This document shows positions 20,716 to 28,166 of a DNA stretch of 29,636 nt, in pieces. This DNA comes from 2-01-FULL-44-17 sp036517175. GTDB taxonomy: Bacteria > Patescibacteriota > Minisyncoccia > 2-02-FULL-40-12 > IGHO2-01-FULL-4-A. A program made the position numbers and the translations under genes. The stretch spans positions 1 through 29,636 of the forward strand of contig DATDXQ010000008.1 in the NCBI GenBank assembly GCA_036517175.1, in the 5' to 3' direction. The first letter of the stretch is position 1. Each line of letters starts with the position of its first letter. The notes beneath the pieces are model-generated. The model was not told the origin of the DNA, ran no database searches, and was given only the letters and a program-made list of their open reading frames with translations.

Positions 20716-21762
20716 ATGACCCAACTATTCGCTAAAAAGAAAGTAGAAATCAAGGATGAAGAGGCTGAAGATTTTAGATTAAAATTAAAAAATGTGGGAG
20801 AAGAAGTACACAGAGAGGTAATAGGTCTAGAAACATCAATTGAAGCGCTCCTGGTAGCTCTCATAGCGGGAGAAAGCCGTCGGGGTCATGTTTTGTTTGA
20901 GGCCGCTCCCGGCAGAGGTAAAACCCTACTTGTAAATACGATAGCTGATGTACTTAACCTAAAGCGATCGAGAGTTCAAGGAACTCCAGATCAAGAGCCC
21001 ATGGATTTCCTGTATACACACCAGATCGTTGGCAAAAGTATAAGTGAGATATTATTCACAGAAGGACCAGTGTTCACTAATATTTTGTTAGCCGACGAGC
21101 TTAATCGAGTACCACCCAAATCTCAATCCGCTCTTCTTGAACCAATGGAAGAAGCTTCCGTAACGTTTGAGGGTCAAAAAAGACCATTGCCCCACTTCCA
21201 CTTATTCGCGACTCAAAACCCAATAGAAACTGCCGGAACATATGGAATTGCCGAAGCCCTAATGGACAGGTTCATGTTCAAAATTTTGGTAGAGTTTCCC
21301 ACCCAAGAAAATTTAAGCAGAATAATTGCGCGAGACCAAAGACCAAAAGAACTAGCAAAAATACTTAATCTTGAAGAACTAATAAGGTGGAGCAAGTTAA
21401 TCTATGACAATTATGTATTACCCCTTACCCCACAATCAGCAATAGTGGAGTACATATCAAGTATTCTATTTGCCGCATACCAACATCCAGCCAAATTAGG
21501 CGGCATCCGAGGAGACGCACCTTCAGTAAGACCCGGCGAAGATCTCAAAATCGTCTCAGGAATAAGTGCCTTTATTGAAGGCCGAGATAGACCGACACAA
21601 CATGATGTAAAAAAATGGGTAAAACCAGTACTTCGTGGACGTTATCCCATAAGTAAACATGCCGCGCAGGATCTTGGCATTAAGGGTGACCACATAAATA
21701 CTATCACAGACAACGTCATACAAGACATTCTAGACAAAACTCCTTTTATAAAGACAACCTAG
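20716..21762 (+). CDS. MoxR-family AAA+ ATPase
   Basis: A cytosolic AAA+ ATPase of the MoxR group, chaperone-like partners of VWA proteins. With the ATG at 20716 (Shine-Dalgarno AAAGGT five bases before) it has 348 residues. The Walker A is APGRGKT (64-70), the Walker B LLADELNRVPPKSQSALLEPMEE (Asp127-Glu128), and ATQNP marks sensor 1; the C-terminal lid has VRPGEDLKIVSGISAFIEGRD, as in MoxR. The longer reading frame beginning at TTG 20653 is ruled out by the promoter overlapping it. It is the first gene of the operon with DUF58 and two VWA proteins, the classical setting for this family. Confidence 0.93.
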   Translation: MTQLFAKKKVEIKDEEAEDFRLKLKNVGEEVHREVIGLETSIEALLVALIAGESRRGHVLFEAAPGRGKTLLVNTIADVLNLKRSRVQGTPDQEPMDFLYTHQIVGKSISEILFTEGPVFTNILLADELNRVPPKSQSALLEPMEEASVTFEGQKRPLPHFHLFATQNPIETAGTYGIAEALMDRFMFKILVEFPTQENLSRIIARDQRPKELAKILNLEELIRWSKLIYDNYVLPLTPQSAIVEYISSILFAAYQHPAKLGGIRGDAPSVRPGEDLKIVSGISAFIEGRDRPTQHDVKKWVKPVLRGRYPISKHAAQDLGIKGDHINTITDNVIQDILDKTPFIKTT

Positions 21763-21775
21763 GATTGGCAGCAAA

Positions 21776-22633
21776 ATGTACGACGAACAACTAAGAATTG
21801 TTTTATCGCAAAAAATACGAGGACTACTTCTAGGTGATTATATAAGCCTTCAATTAAGCGCTCATGGTTCTGATCTTGAGGAAAAAAGAAAGTTCCGCCT
21901 TGGGGATGACCCTCATTCAATAGATCCGTTAGTTACATTCAAGAATGTCGACAGAATACCACGTGTGGTAATTAAGAGGATGGAAAAGGCAGCTAATATA
22001 ATATTCCTAATCGACTGCTCGCCATCCACCAGATTTCATGCCTTAGGCACAGAAAAATATTACTATTCTTTGAGTTTTGTAGAAAATATAACTCTAGCCT
22101 GCCAAGGTAGAGGGAATCGTTTCAGATTTATATCATGCGACCAAAAAGTTCGCCTAGACAGCGGTTTCGTGACATCGGCGCAATCAGTGGAAGAAGTCCT
22201 AAGCGAACTCCACTCAATAAAAAGCATCGACGTTACACAAACAAATCTAAATCATGCATTTAAAAAAATACGAGACGAGGATTTGACCCTCAAACCTGAC
22301 GCTTCTAGTATAATATTTGTTTTATCCGATTTCCTGTTTGAGCCTAATTTCATTCCAGAACTCACCAAACTAACAGAGTTTAGTGACAGTATGTTAGTTC
22401 AGATCTTGGATCCTATTGAGATGAACCTTCCCAAAATAAAGCTCGGATTCCTAAAATTACGCGACATGGAAAGCGGCAAAACATTCATAGCGAAAGGTAG
22501 CTCTAATCCACTTGACACTGTCCTAGCATCTCTGAAAAGATACCAAATAGACCTGCTTACGATATCTTCTAAGGACACTATGCGGGAGAACCTTGAAAAA
22601 TTAATAATAAAATTTGAAGAAAAGGAGGCTTAA
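21776..22633 (+). CDS. DUF58 / VWA-like protein
   Basis: 285 residues. The N-terminal DUF58 signature is visible as FRLGDDPHSIDPLVTFKN (40-57; family usually Y..GDD.R.IDW), then a VWA domain with the metal-site motif DCSPS (80-84) and FVLSDF later. There are no membrane helices, unlike many DUF58 proteins. In MoxR-DUF58 systems it is thought to be a direct partner of the ATPase. It starts 13 bases after the moxR stop, and a Shine-Dalgarno-like AGGATTGGCAG precedes ATG weakly. Its end carries the Shine-Dalgarno site (GGAGG) for the next gene. Confidence 0.88.
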   Translation: MYDEQLRIVLSQKIRGLLLGDYISLQLSAHGSDLEEKRKFRLGDDPHSIDPLVTFKNVDRIPRVVIKRMEKAANIIFLIDCSPSTRFHALGTEKYYYSLSFVENITLACQGRGNRFRFISCDQKVRLDSGFVTSAQSVEEVLSELHSIKSIDVTQTNLNHAFKKIRDEDLTLKPDASSIIFVLSDFLFEPNFIPELTKLTEFSDSMLVQILDPIEMNLPKIKLGFLKLRDMESGKTFIAKGSSNPLDTVLASLKRYQIDLLTISSKDTMRENLEKLIIKFEEKEA

Positions 22634-22635
22634 TA

Positions 22636-24120
22636 ATGTTACGCAACACGACCAGATCAATCCTGTTGCTGGCCGCGTTGTGCTTAGTCGCACCCGGCCA
22701 AAACACAGAACCAGAAAAACCTAAACCACAAGAGGAGCCGGTAATAATAGAGAGCAATATATCCAACCCTGTTTTTGTCGATGGACAGAACATCGCTATT
22801 CAACATTCCATACTAGTAAGAAACGGGGTTGTCCTTAACCTTGAGGGTCTCAAAAATGGCGGTGAATTTTTCAAAATACAAGAATTCTCGCAAACAAAAC
22901 CTATCCCGTCCCAAGAGGAGGGAAAGAAAAATTATAATCAGATCAGTGTGCTTACATTATTTTATTCGGACACATCTCTGGTTTATGGGGAATATAAATT
23001 CTCTGATCTTAATCTTAGTTATGAGTACGACAAAATTGAGTTCACAAAAGACGAGGATGGCACTGATTTAATATATTCTCACAGAGTAACCGAAAAACAA
23101 ACATTAAAGCCACTGACTGCCAAGAAACAGCCTCTGACATCAAGCTCCTCGATCGACAGAGATGTTGTATACATAAGCGAAGTAATAAAATATAGCTTAA
23201 CAATATATCATGATAAGAAAACCGAAGTTTTAAACTCTGGTTCAACAGAAGTTCTGTCTAGATATAACTTAGACCCGAAAGAAATCGCAAAATTCCAGCT
23301 GGGCAACTTAGACAGACCAAATCTATCAAATTTATTCTTGTTTCAAACTGAAAAAATAGAACATGACAGAGGTCGCTTCAAGGAAATAGAATATGTTTAT
23401 TTTATTCAACTACATGAAGTCGACCTAACAAAAATATACGAAATATCTCCTATAAACATATTGTTCGCTTATCGACACATGGAAATGGACGTTCTATCAA
23501 TAAGCTCGACACCCAAATTAAAAATAAGAACCAACAGCATACTTATGCCGGATAGTGGCTTCAGGGGACTTAAACCTCAAATTAACGTGAACCAAAGAGA
23601 GTATGAAGTCTTTGGTCAACTGACTATAAAATTATCCAAAATTATTGCCATTTCAGCTTCGACAATCTTACTAGTATGCACAGTGATATCAGCATGGCGG
23701 CTGTGTCTACGGGTTAGAAAAACAGGTCCAGGTATTTACCTATCTCAGATCTTAATGAATATGAAACGAAGGATAAATCAATCTAGGATACTTTCCCATC
23801 TAAGATTAGATTCTACACTTAAGGAATTTCAATACAGACCGGATCAAATAAATCTAAGAAAACTGATAACTGCAATGAGGTCGCACATCTCGAGCATGAT
23901 TGGCATCGATCAAACGATGTCTTTGGCACTAAGTACCCAAGAATTTCGTAGCTTACTGTCTAGAAAAGGATGCCAGCCAGGCACTGTTATTCCTATAGAA
24001 TTTGCAGAAAACCTACTTGACGATGGCATAACACAATCCGACATAGGAAGAGTGATTGTTATGATAGGTGATATGAAAAAAACTTTTGGAATTTGGCAGT
24101 ATTTGCGAATAAGGAGGTAG
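22636..24120 (+). CDS. Unrecognised single-pass membrane protein in BatD position
   Basis: 494 residues. A signal peptide (about 1-22, LLLAALCLVAPGQ) leads into a beta-rich extracytoplasmic region of ~320 residues, one membrane helix (about 334-353) and a cytoplasmic tail of ~130 residues with a helical, basic start (KTGPGIYLSQILMNMKRRINQSR) and an acidic end. The layout (beta-sandwich ectodomain, helix, cytoplasmic tail, between DUF58 and BatA-like genes) is like BatD proteins of Bat operons, but no BatD motif is recognisable. The start has a GGAGG Shine-Dalgarno site inside the end of the DUF58 gene, two bases upstream of which translation stops. Function is inferred from position only. Confidence 0.8.
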   Translation: MLRNTTRSILLLAALCLVAPGQNTEPEKPKPQEEPVIIESNISNPVFVDGQNIAIQHSILVRNGVVLNLEGLKNGGEFFKIQEFSQTKPIPSQEEGKKNYNQISVLTLFYSDTSLVYGEYKFSDLNLSYEYDKIEFTKDEDGTDLIYSHRVTEKQTLKPLTAKKQPLTSSSSIDRDVVYISEVIKYSLTIYHDKKTEVLNSGSTEVLSRYNLDPKEIAKFQLGNLDRPNLSNLFLFQTEKIEHDRGRFKEIEYVYFIQLHEVDLTKIYEISPINILFAYRHMEMDVLSISSTPKLKIRTNSILMPDSGFRGLKPQINVNQREYEVFGQLTIKLSKIIAISASTILLVCTVISAWRLCLRVRKTGPGIYLSQILMNMKRRINQSRILSHLRLDSTLKEFQYRPDQINLRKLITAMRSHISSMIGIDQTMSLALSTQEFRSLLSRKGCQPGTVIPIEFAENLLDDGITQSDIGRVIVMIGDMKKTFGIWQYLRIRR

Positions 24121-24123
24121 ACT

Positions 24124-25305
24124 ATGGAAATCAGGCATCCTGAATACATGTTATTCGGCCTAGCTCTGTTGGTCTTCCTCCTTTTTTTATCCGCAAAGAT
24201 AAGAAGGAAGAAGGCGCTGGGATATTCAAGCTCATATTCAGTCAAAAATGTATCTTTTTTTTGGAGATTGATCGATTCAATCCCAGAAATATTATTTGTG
24301 ATGATATTCTCTTGTCTTCTTGTTGCCTTAGCGGCACCCTTTAAAAGAGAGCTCCGAACAGTTCAGACAATTGAAGGAAGAGTTCTGGTCCCATGCATTG
24401 ATGTCTCCGGTAGCATGAGTTCAACGACTGCGGGAGGCAAGGTAAAACTGGACGTTATAAAAGAGATTCTTGAAGAATTCATCCAATCCAGAATTGAGGA
24501 GGACGCAATTGGTCTTACAGCTTTTTCTGGTGGTGGTGATGGCTGGGGAGCTGGAGTTATTCAATACCCAACAATAGACAAGGATCTTGCCAGGAAAGCT
24601 TCAAACAGAATAGTTTCTCAACTTTTTGGAGGCTCCACCGCTATTGGCGAAGGAATATTTGTATCCATAATATCCATACTCGAAGAAAGCTGGAACAAAA
24701 AACTTTCCGATGAAGTTGGTAACAATAATGCTCCTGCGGAATTTGATATGCTCAGGTTGTGGAATGCGACCAACGCACTAAACATACCGTTCGAAGAGCT
24801 TTTGCAGTTTGCGCAGACACAGCAAGGTGAAGATGGACAGACTTATCCATTCATTTGGGCAGATGTTTCATCAGCTCCAGATGATGAGTTTGTTATTTCA
24901 GAGGCAGTCAGACTGACACCACCAGAGCAAAATAAAAACAAAAGTATAATTCTATTTTCGGACGGAGATTCCAACACCGGAATGGATCCTCTTAAAGCAA
25001 TCTGGCTAGCACAAAGGCTCGGAATTAAGATCTATTACATAGAGGTCGTGGCCGCCGGAACACAGTTGGACGATAACAAACGGCGTCTTATCTTAGCTAT
25101 AAAATCCACTGGCGGAGAGTACTTCAGAGGCGAGAGTTATGAAGATGTTAGAAAATTCTTTAACGAAATAAGCAAGATCGAAAAAAACACCATATACCCA
25201 AAAAACATTTACACCGAGGAAGAATCCTATGAGTTTTTTGCCAAGATAGCGGGATTGCTGATTATAATTCTAATTATTGTAGAGATTATTTTTATAAAAA
25301 ACTAA
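24124..25305 (+). CDS. VWA-domain membrane protein, BatA-like
   Basis: 393 residues: two N-terminal membrane helices (about 8-24 and 54-72), a VWA domain facing outward or inward between helices, and a C-terminal helix (about 372-391), the BatA topology. The metal site is complete: DVSGS (93-97), Thr172 in GGSTAIGEG and Asp280 in FSDGD. Between Thr172 and Asp280 there are ~108 residues where BatA proteins have ~30-40, a large insertion rich in Asn/Trp/Glu (about 190-262). A strong Shine-Dalgarno (AAGGAGG) precedes the ATG, three bases after the previous stop. Confidence 0.9.
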   Translation: MEIRHPEYMLFGLALLVFLLFLSAKIRRKKALGYSSSYSVKNVSFFWRLIDSIPEILFVMIFSCLLVALAAPFKRELRTVQTIEGRVLVPCIDVSGSMSSTTAGGKVKLDVIKEILEEFIQSRIEEDAIGLTAFSGGGDGWGAGVIQYPTIDKDLARKASNRIVSQLFGGSTAIGEGIFVSIISILEESWNKKLSDEVGNNNAPAEFDMLRLWNATNALNIPFEELLQFAQTQQGEDGQTYPFIWADVSSAPDDEFVISEAVRLTPPEQNKNKSIILFSDGDSNTGMDPLKAIWLAQRLGIKIYYIEVVAAGTQLDDNKRRLILAIKSTGGEYFRGESYEDVRKFFNEISKIEKNTIYPKNIYTEEESYEFFAKIAGLLIIILIIVEIIFIKN

Positions 25306-25319
25306 AAGGAGGATGTCAA

Positions 25320-25913
25320 ATGAAAATGAGTGTCATGCTTTCAATATTACTACTGCTTGTGGCATCAGTAATATTCTATCAAGGTTATATATATTCAGAA
25401 TATAACAACGTAATTATCGAGATCGATACTCTTGAATCACAAAATATTTCAGAGAAAAAAATAAAAATAATCGATGACTTCAGATCTAATAGATGGTTCT
25501 GGCCATTACAAAAATATCCCTCACTAGACATACTGGGGATAAACAAGAGGTTGGATTACAACAAGGCAATTGCTCTTGCAAATGTAGGCAAGCTTGATGA
25601 GGCACACAGGCTATTCGACAATTCCGGCAAATCTCACGATACTAAACTTGCGGCTGATTCTCTTTACAGCCAGGGCAACATAGCCCTCTACCAAGGCAAT
25701 CTAAAACTAGCTCAAAAAAAATGGCAACAAGCATTGGAAAAATACGGAACTGATTTCGATAGCCACGTAAATCTAGAACTTGTGAACCAAAGAATCTCTC
25801 AATCCAAAGCACTCGCCGTCTCAATTCAGGCGATATTAAACCATCGCCGCTCAAAAGACCTCGGCACTCCGCTTCGGCAATTTAATTCCAAAAAGGGTCC
25901 GATTAAACCATAG
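25320..25913 (+). CDS. Membrane-anchored TPR-like protein
   Basis: 197 residues with an N-terminal membrane helix (about 5-22). Residues ~75-150 read as TPR-like helix pairs (LDYNKAIALANVGKLDEAHRLFDNSG and ADSLYSQGNIALYQGNLKLAQKKWQQALEKY). The C-terminal ~50 residues are basic. TPR proteins (BatC/BatE) accompany BatA and BatB in other bacteria and are thought to organise the complex. It has a strong Shine-Dalgarno (AAAGGAGG) and lies between the two VWA genes. Confidence 0.8.
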   Translation: MKMSVMLSILLLLVASVIFYQGYIYSEYNNVIIEIDTLESQNISEKKIKIIDDFRSNRWFWPLQKYPSLDILGINKRLDYNKAIALANVGKLDEAHRLFDNSGKSHDTKLAADSLYSQGNIALYQGNLKLAQKKWQQALEKYGTDFDSHVNLELVNQRISQSKALAVSIQAILNHRRSKDLGTPLRQFNSKKGPIKP

Positions 25914-25922
25914 GAGGGGGTC

Positions 25923-27032
25923 ATGGACTTTTATCAGTTAGGCCTAGAAGATATATCCAAAATAGTTTTTTTACATCCAGAATATACCTACCCCACAATA
26001 GGCGCTTCAATTTTGGCACTACTCCTATATTTACTGCTCTCAATGCGTGTTATGAGAATATATAAAATATTTGGGGGCATTAAACACTGCAATGCAATAT
26101 CTCGGGGTGCAGGAATATTCGGGATATCCCTAGCATCCTTATTAGTAAAGAGTATTTTTATGTCTCTGATCACATTACTCATCGGTCTGATTATAATGAC
26201 TCCTCGGATAAGTGACAGAACATCGATAAATGAATACAGACCAACTGAGATACAAATAGCCTTTGATTTCACAGTAAGCATGCTCGCCGAAGACCAGGGC
26301 AAACAAAGGCTTGAAATGACCAAAGAAATAATAACCGACCTTCTAAACCGTCTAAGAAGAGAAGGTCAAAAAGACAAGGTTGGACTGCTTCTTTTTTCAG
26401 ACATTGCCATACCCCTAGTGGCCACCCCCACAAAAGATTATGAATTATTAGAAAGGGAGCTTAGAAAATCTTCCGAAGAACGCTTAAGAACAACGACCTT
26501 AGAACACGGGAGTAACGTTTGGGATCCTGTTACCTGGGGCATTAAAGGATTCGATAACCAAAGTGATTTTGATAAAATTCTTATAATAATAGGCGATGGC
26601 GAACAAACCGTAGACATAGAACACTCAGACGCAACCAGACAGGAAGCACTTGAGATACGGAGCCAAGAGCCGAATGTAAAAATTTTCATTGTAAGTCTTG
26701 GGAGTCAGTCTGGAGAACAGTTGATACCTAAAGAAAAAGATCAAAACGGAAATACTATTGAATATTTCGTACAAAAAGAAGGACCGGATTCAGGATCATT
26801 GATATTAACCAAGCCCGACCCGGTATTCATGAGAGACGCCGCTGATATTTTAAACGGAGTCTATATACAAACAACTACCGGTCAAGAAGCTGCCGACGCC
26901 ATAGACCAGGTACTGGACAAGGAAAGAATAATAATTGGTCAAAAAGAAGATATTAACTACCGAGACATAACACCATTTTTTATTCTTGGACTGTTACTGC
27001 TTTTGTTACCTATACCATTCATAAAACTCTGA
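25923..27032 (+). CDS. VWA-domain membrane protein, BatB-like
   Basis: 369 residues: N-terminal membrane segments (about 24-40 and 66-93), a VWA domain and a C-terminal helix (about 349-367), as in BatB. The family motif normally DVSRSMLAED is here DFTVSMLAED (115-124), so the first Ser of the metal site is replaced by Thr (DxTxS). The later Asp225 is kept in GDGEQT. The segment from SLGSQSGEQLIP to LNGVYI follows BatB order. A GGAGGGGG Shine-Dalgarno precedes the ATG. It ends the operon; a strong terminator follows 15 bases on. It uses a TGA stop directly followed by another TGA. Confidence 0.9.
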   Translation: MDFYQLGLEDISKIVFLHPEYTYPTIGASILALLLYLLLSMRVMRIYKIFGGIKHCNAISRGAGIFGISLASLLVKSIFMSLITLLIGLIIMTPRISDRTSINEYRPTEIQIAFDFTVSMLAEDQGKQRLEMTKEIITDLLNRLRREGQKDKVGLLLFSDIAIPLVATPTKDYELLERELRKSSEERLRTTTLEHGSNVWDPVTWGIKGFDNQSDFDKILIIIGDGEQTVDIEHSDATRQEALEIRSQEPNVKIFIVSLGSQSGEQLIPKEKDQNGNTIEYFVQKEGPDSGSLILTKPDPVFMRDAADILNGVYIQTTTGQEAADAIDQVLDKERIIIGQKEDINYRDITPFFILGLLLLLLPIPFIKL

Positions 27033-27046
27033 TGATTTAAAATTTT

Positions 27047-27075
27047 AAACCCGCCGATGAGGCGGGTTTGTTATT
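27047..27075. terminator. Bidirectional terminator after the MoxR-VWA operon
   Basis: AAACCCGCC-GATGA-GGCGGGTTT (27047-27055 with 27061-27069), U-rich on the plus strand (GTTATTATC) and with AAAATTTTAA on the other side; it also follows the htrA-like gene on the minus strand. Confidence 0.9.
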
Positions 27076-27076
27076 A

Positions 27077-28093
27077 TCATTTCAATATTACCGTTACAAT
27101 TTGGCTTTCATTTTTACCAAGTTTTATAATACTCAGTTCCACAGAATCACCACTGCTGAAATTCCTTTCAATCCACTTGAACTCCCTGGAATTTTTAATC
27201 TCAACGTATGATTTCCCAACCCTTGATATACCTACAATCAAATCGCCCTGCCTCAATCCAGCTTGCTGACCAGGACCATTAGCCACAACGGAAGTAACTA
27301 AAACTCCCCTTAAAATACCCAACTTAAAAGTATTTACTATCTGCTGATTAATATCCTGTACTGTTATACCCATTGACCCTGGAATTCTATTTGTCTTTAT
27401 ATCTCCGACAACTTGCCTAACTACATTTACGGGAATGGCAAAACCCAACCCAGCGTTGGCACCACTGCTCGAAAAAATAAATGTATTAATTCCAACAAGT
27501 TCACCATCAAGGTTCACTAATGCACCACCAGAATTACCAGGATTTATAGCAGCATCTGTCTGAATAAGAGCAAATGGTGGAGGCGGGTCATTAGGATTAG
27601 AGGAAATGTGCCGTATAGCACTTACAATACCCCCAGTAAGAGTGCCACCAAAACCAAAGGGAGACCCGACTGCCAAAACCATCTCCCCTGGCACAAGCTT
27701 GTCAGAATCTCCCATTTTGATAGGAGTTAGACTAGGCGGAACCACATCAAGTTTCACCAAGGCAAGATCCGCATCAGGAGGAACATTTTTTGATAAAGTA
27801 GCTTTCAGTCTTTGGCCACTTTGGAAAACAACGAAAATTTCTCTTGCATTCTCTACCACATGTTTATTGGTCACGATATTACCATCTGTGTCCACTATAA
27901 CCCCGCTACCGAGACCCTCACTATCTTTAAGGGAATTATTAACCACAATGGTTGACGATGCCTCAATCGTTACAACAGACTCCTTTACTCTTTCAAAAAC
28001 TTTGCTAAATACATAGCGGTCTATAACCTGAGCTAAACAAATTCCTGAGGCAATAAGATTTAATAAAACTAGGTTTTTTAATGATCTACTCAT
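27077..28093 (-). CDS. HtrA/DegP-type serine protease
   Basis: 338 residues: an N-terminal signal or anchor (about 6-22), a trypsin-like domain and one PDZ domain (about 240-335). The catalytic triad is His78 (TNKHVVEN), Asp109 (DADLALVKL) and Ser188 (INPGNSGGAL). The N-terminal LGSGVIVDTDG and PFGFGGTLTGGIVSAI segments are standard. It degrades or refolds damaged proteins outside the cytoplasmic membrane. The ATG has an AAGGAG Shine-Dalgarno. Its promoter interlocks with that of uvrC, and it ends converging with the MoxR-VWA operon, whose membrane proteins could be among its clients (inference). Confidence 0.94.
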   Translation of the reverse strand: MSRSLKNLVLLNLIASGICLAQVIDRYVFSKVFERVKESVVTIEASSTIVVNNSLKDSEGLGSGVIVDTDGNIVTNKHVVENAREIFVVFQSGQRLKATLSKNVPPDADLALVKLDVVPPSLTPIKMGDSDKLVPGEMVLAVGSPFGFGGTLTGGIVSAIRHISSNPNDPPPPFALIQTDAAINPGNSGGALVNLDGELVGINTFIFSSSGANAGLGFAIPVNVVRQVVGDIKTNRIPGSMGITVQDINQQIVNTFKLGILRGVLVTSVVANGPGQQAGLRQGDLIVGISRVGKSYVEIKNSREFKWIERNFSSGDSVELSIIKLGKNESQIVTVILK

Positions 28094-28129
28094 CTCACAT
28101 CTCCTTAAAATTGGACATTAAATCAGCAA

Positions 28130-28158
28130 TTGAAAAATAACAGCAAAAATGCCATAAT
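28130..28158 (+). promoter_or_regulatory. Promoter of uvrC
   Basis: TTGAAA (28130-28135), a 17-base spacer and CATAAT (28153-28158) with the extended TG two bases before (TGCCATAAT). The expected start is ~28165, two bases before the ATG at 28167, so uvrC is probably leaderless. Confidence 0.7.
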
Positions 28159-28163
28159 GTCAA
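28135..28163 (-). promoter_or_regulatory. Promoter of the htrA-like gene
   Basis: TTGACA (28163-28158), a 17-base spacer and TTATTT (28140-28135) on the minus strand. It interlocks with the uvrC promoter: each -35 box shares one base with the other's -10 box. Confidence 0.55.
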
Positions 28164-28166
28164 GGA

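Noticed and set aside
25988..26323. 111-aa minus-strand ORF within the BatB-like gene
   Set aside because: Antisense shadow in the membrane-helix region; no Shine-Dalgarno or promoter on that strand.
27606..28016. 136-aa plus-strand ORF antisense to the HtrA-like gene
   Set aside because: Shadow of a well-conserved protease reading frame; Ser/Thr-rich composition is what the reverse strand of such a gene gives.
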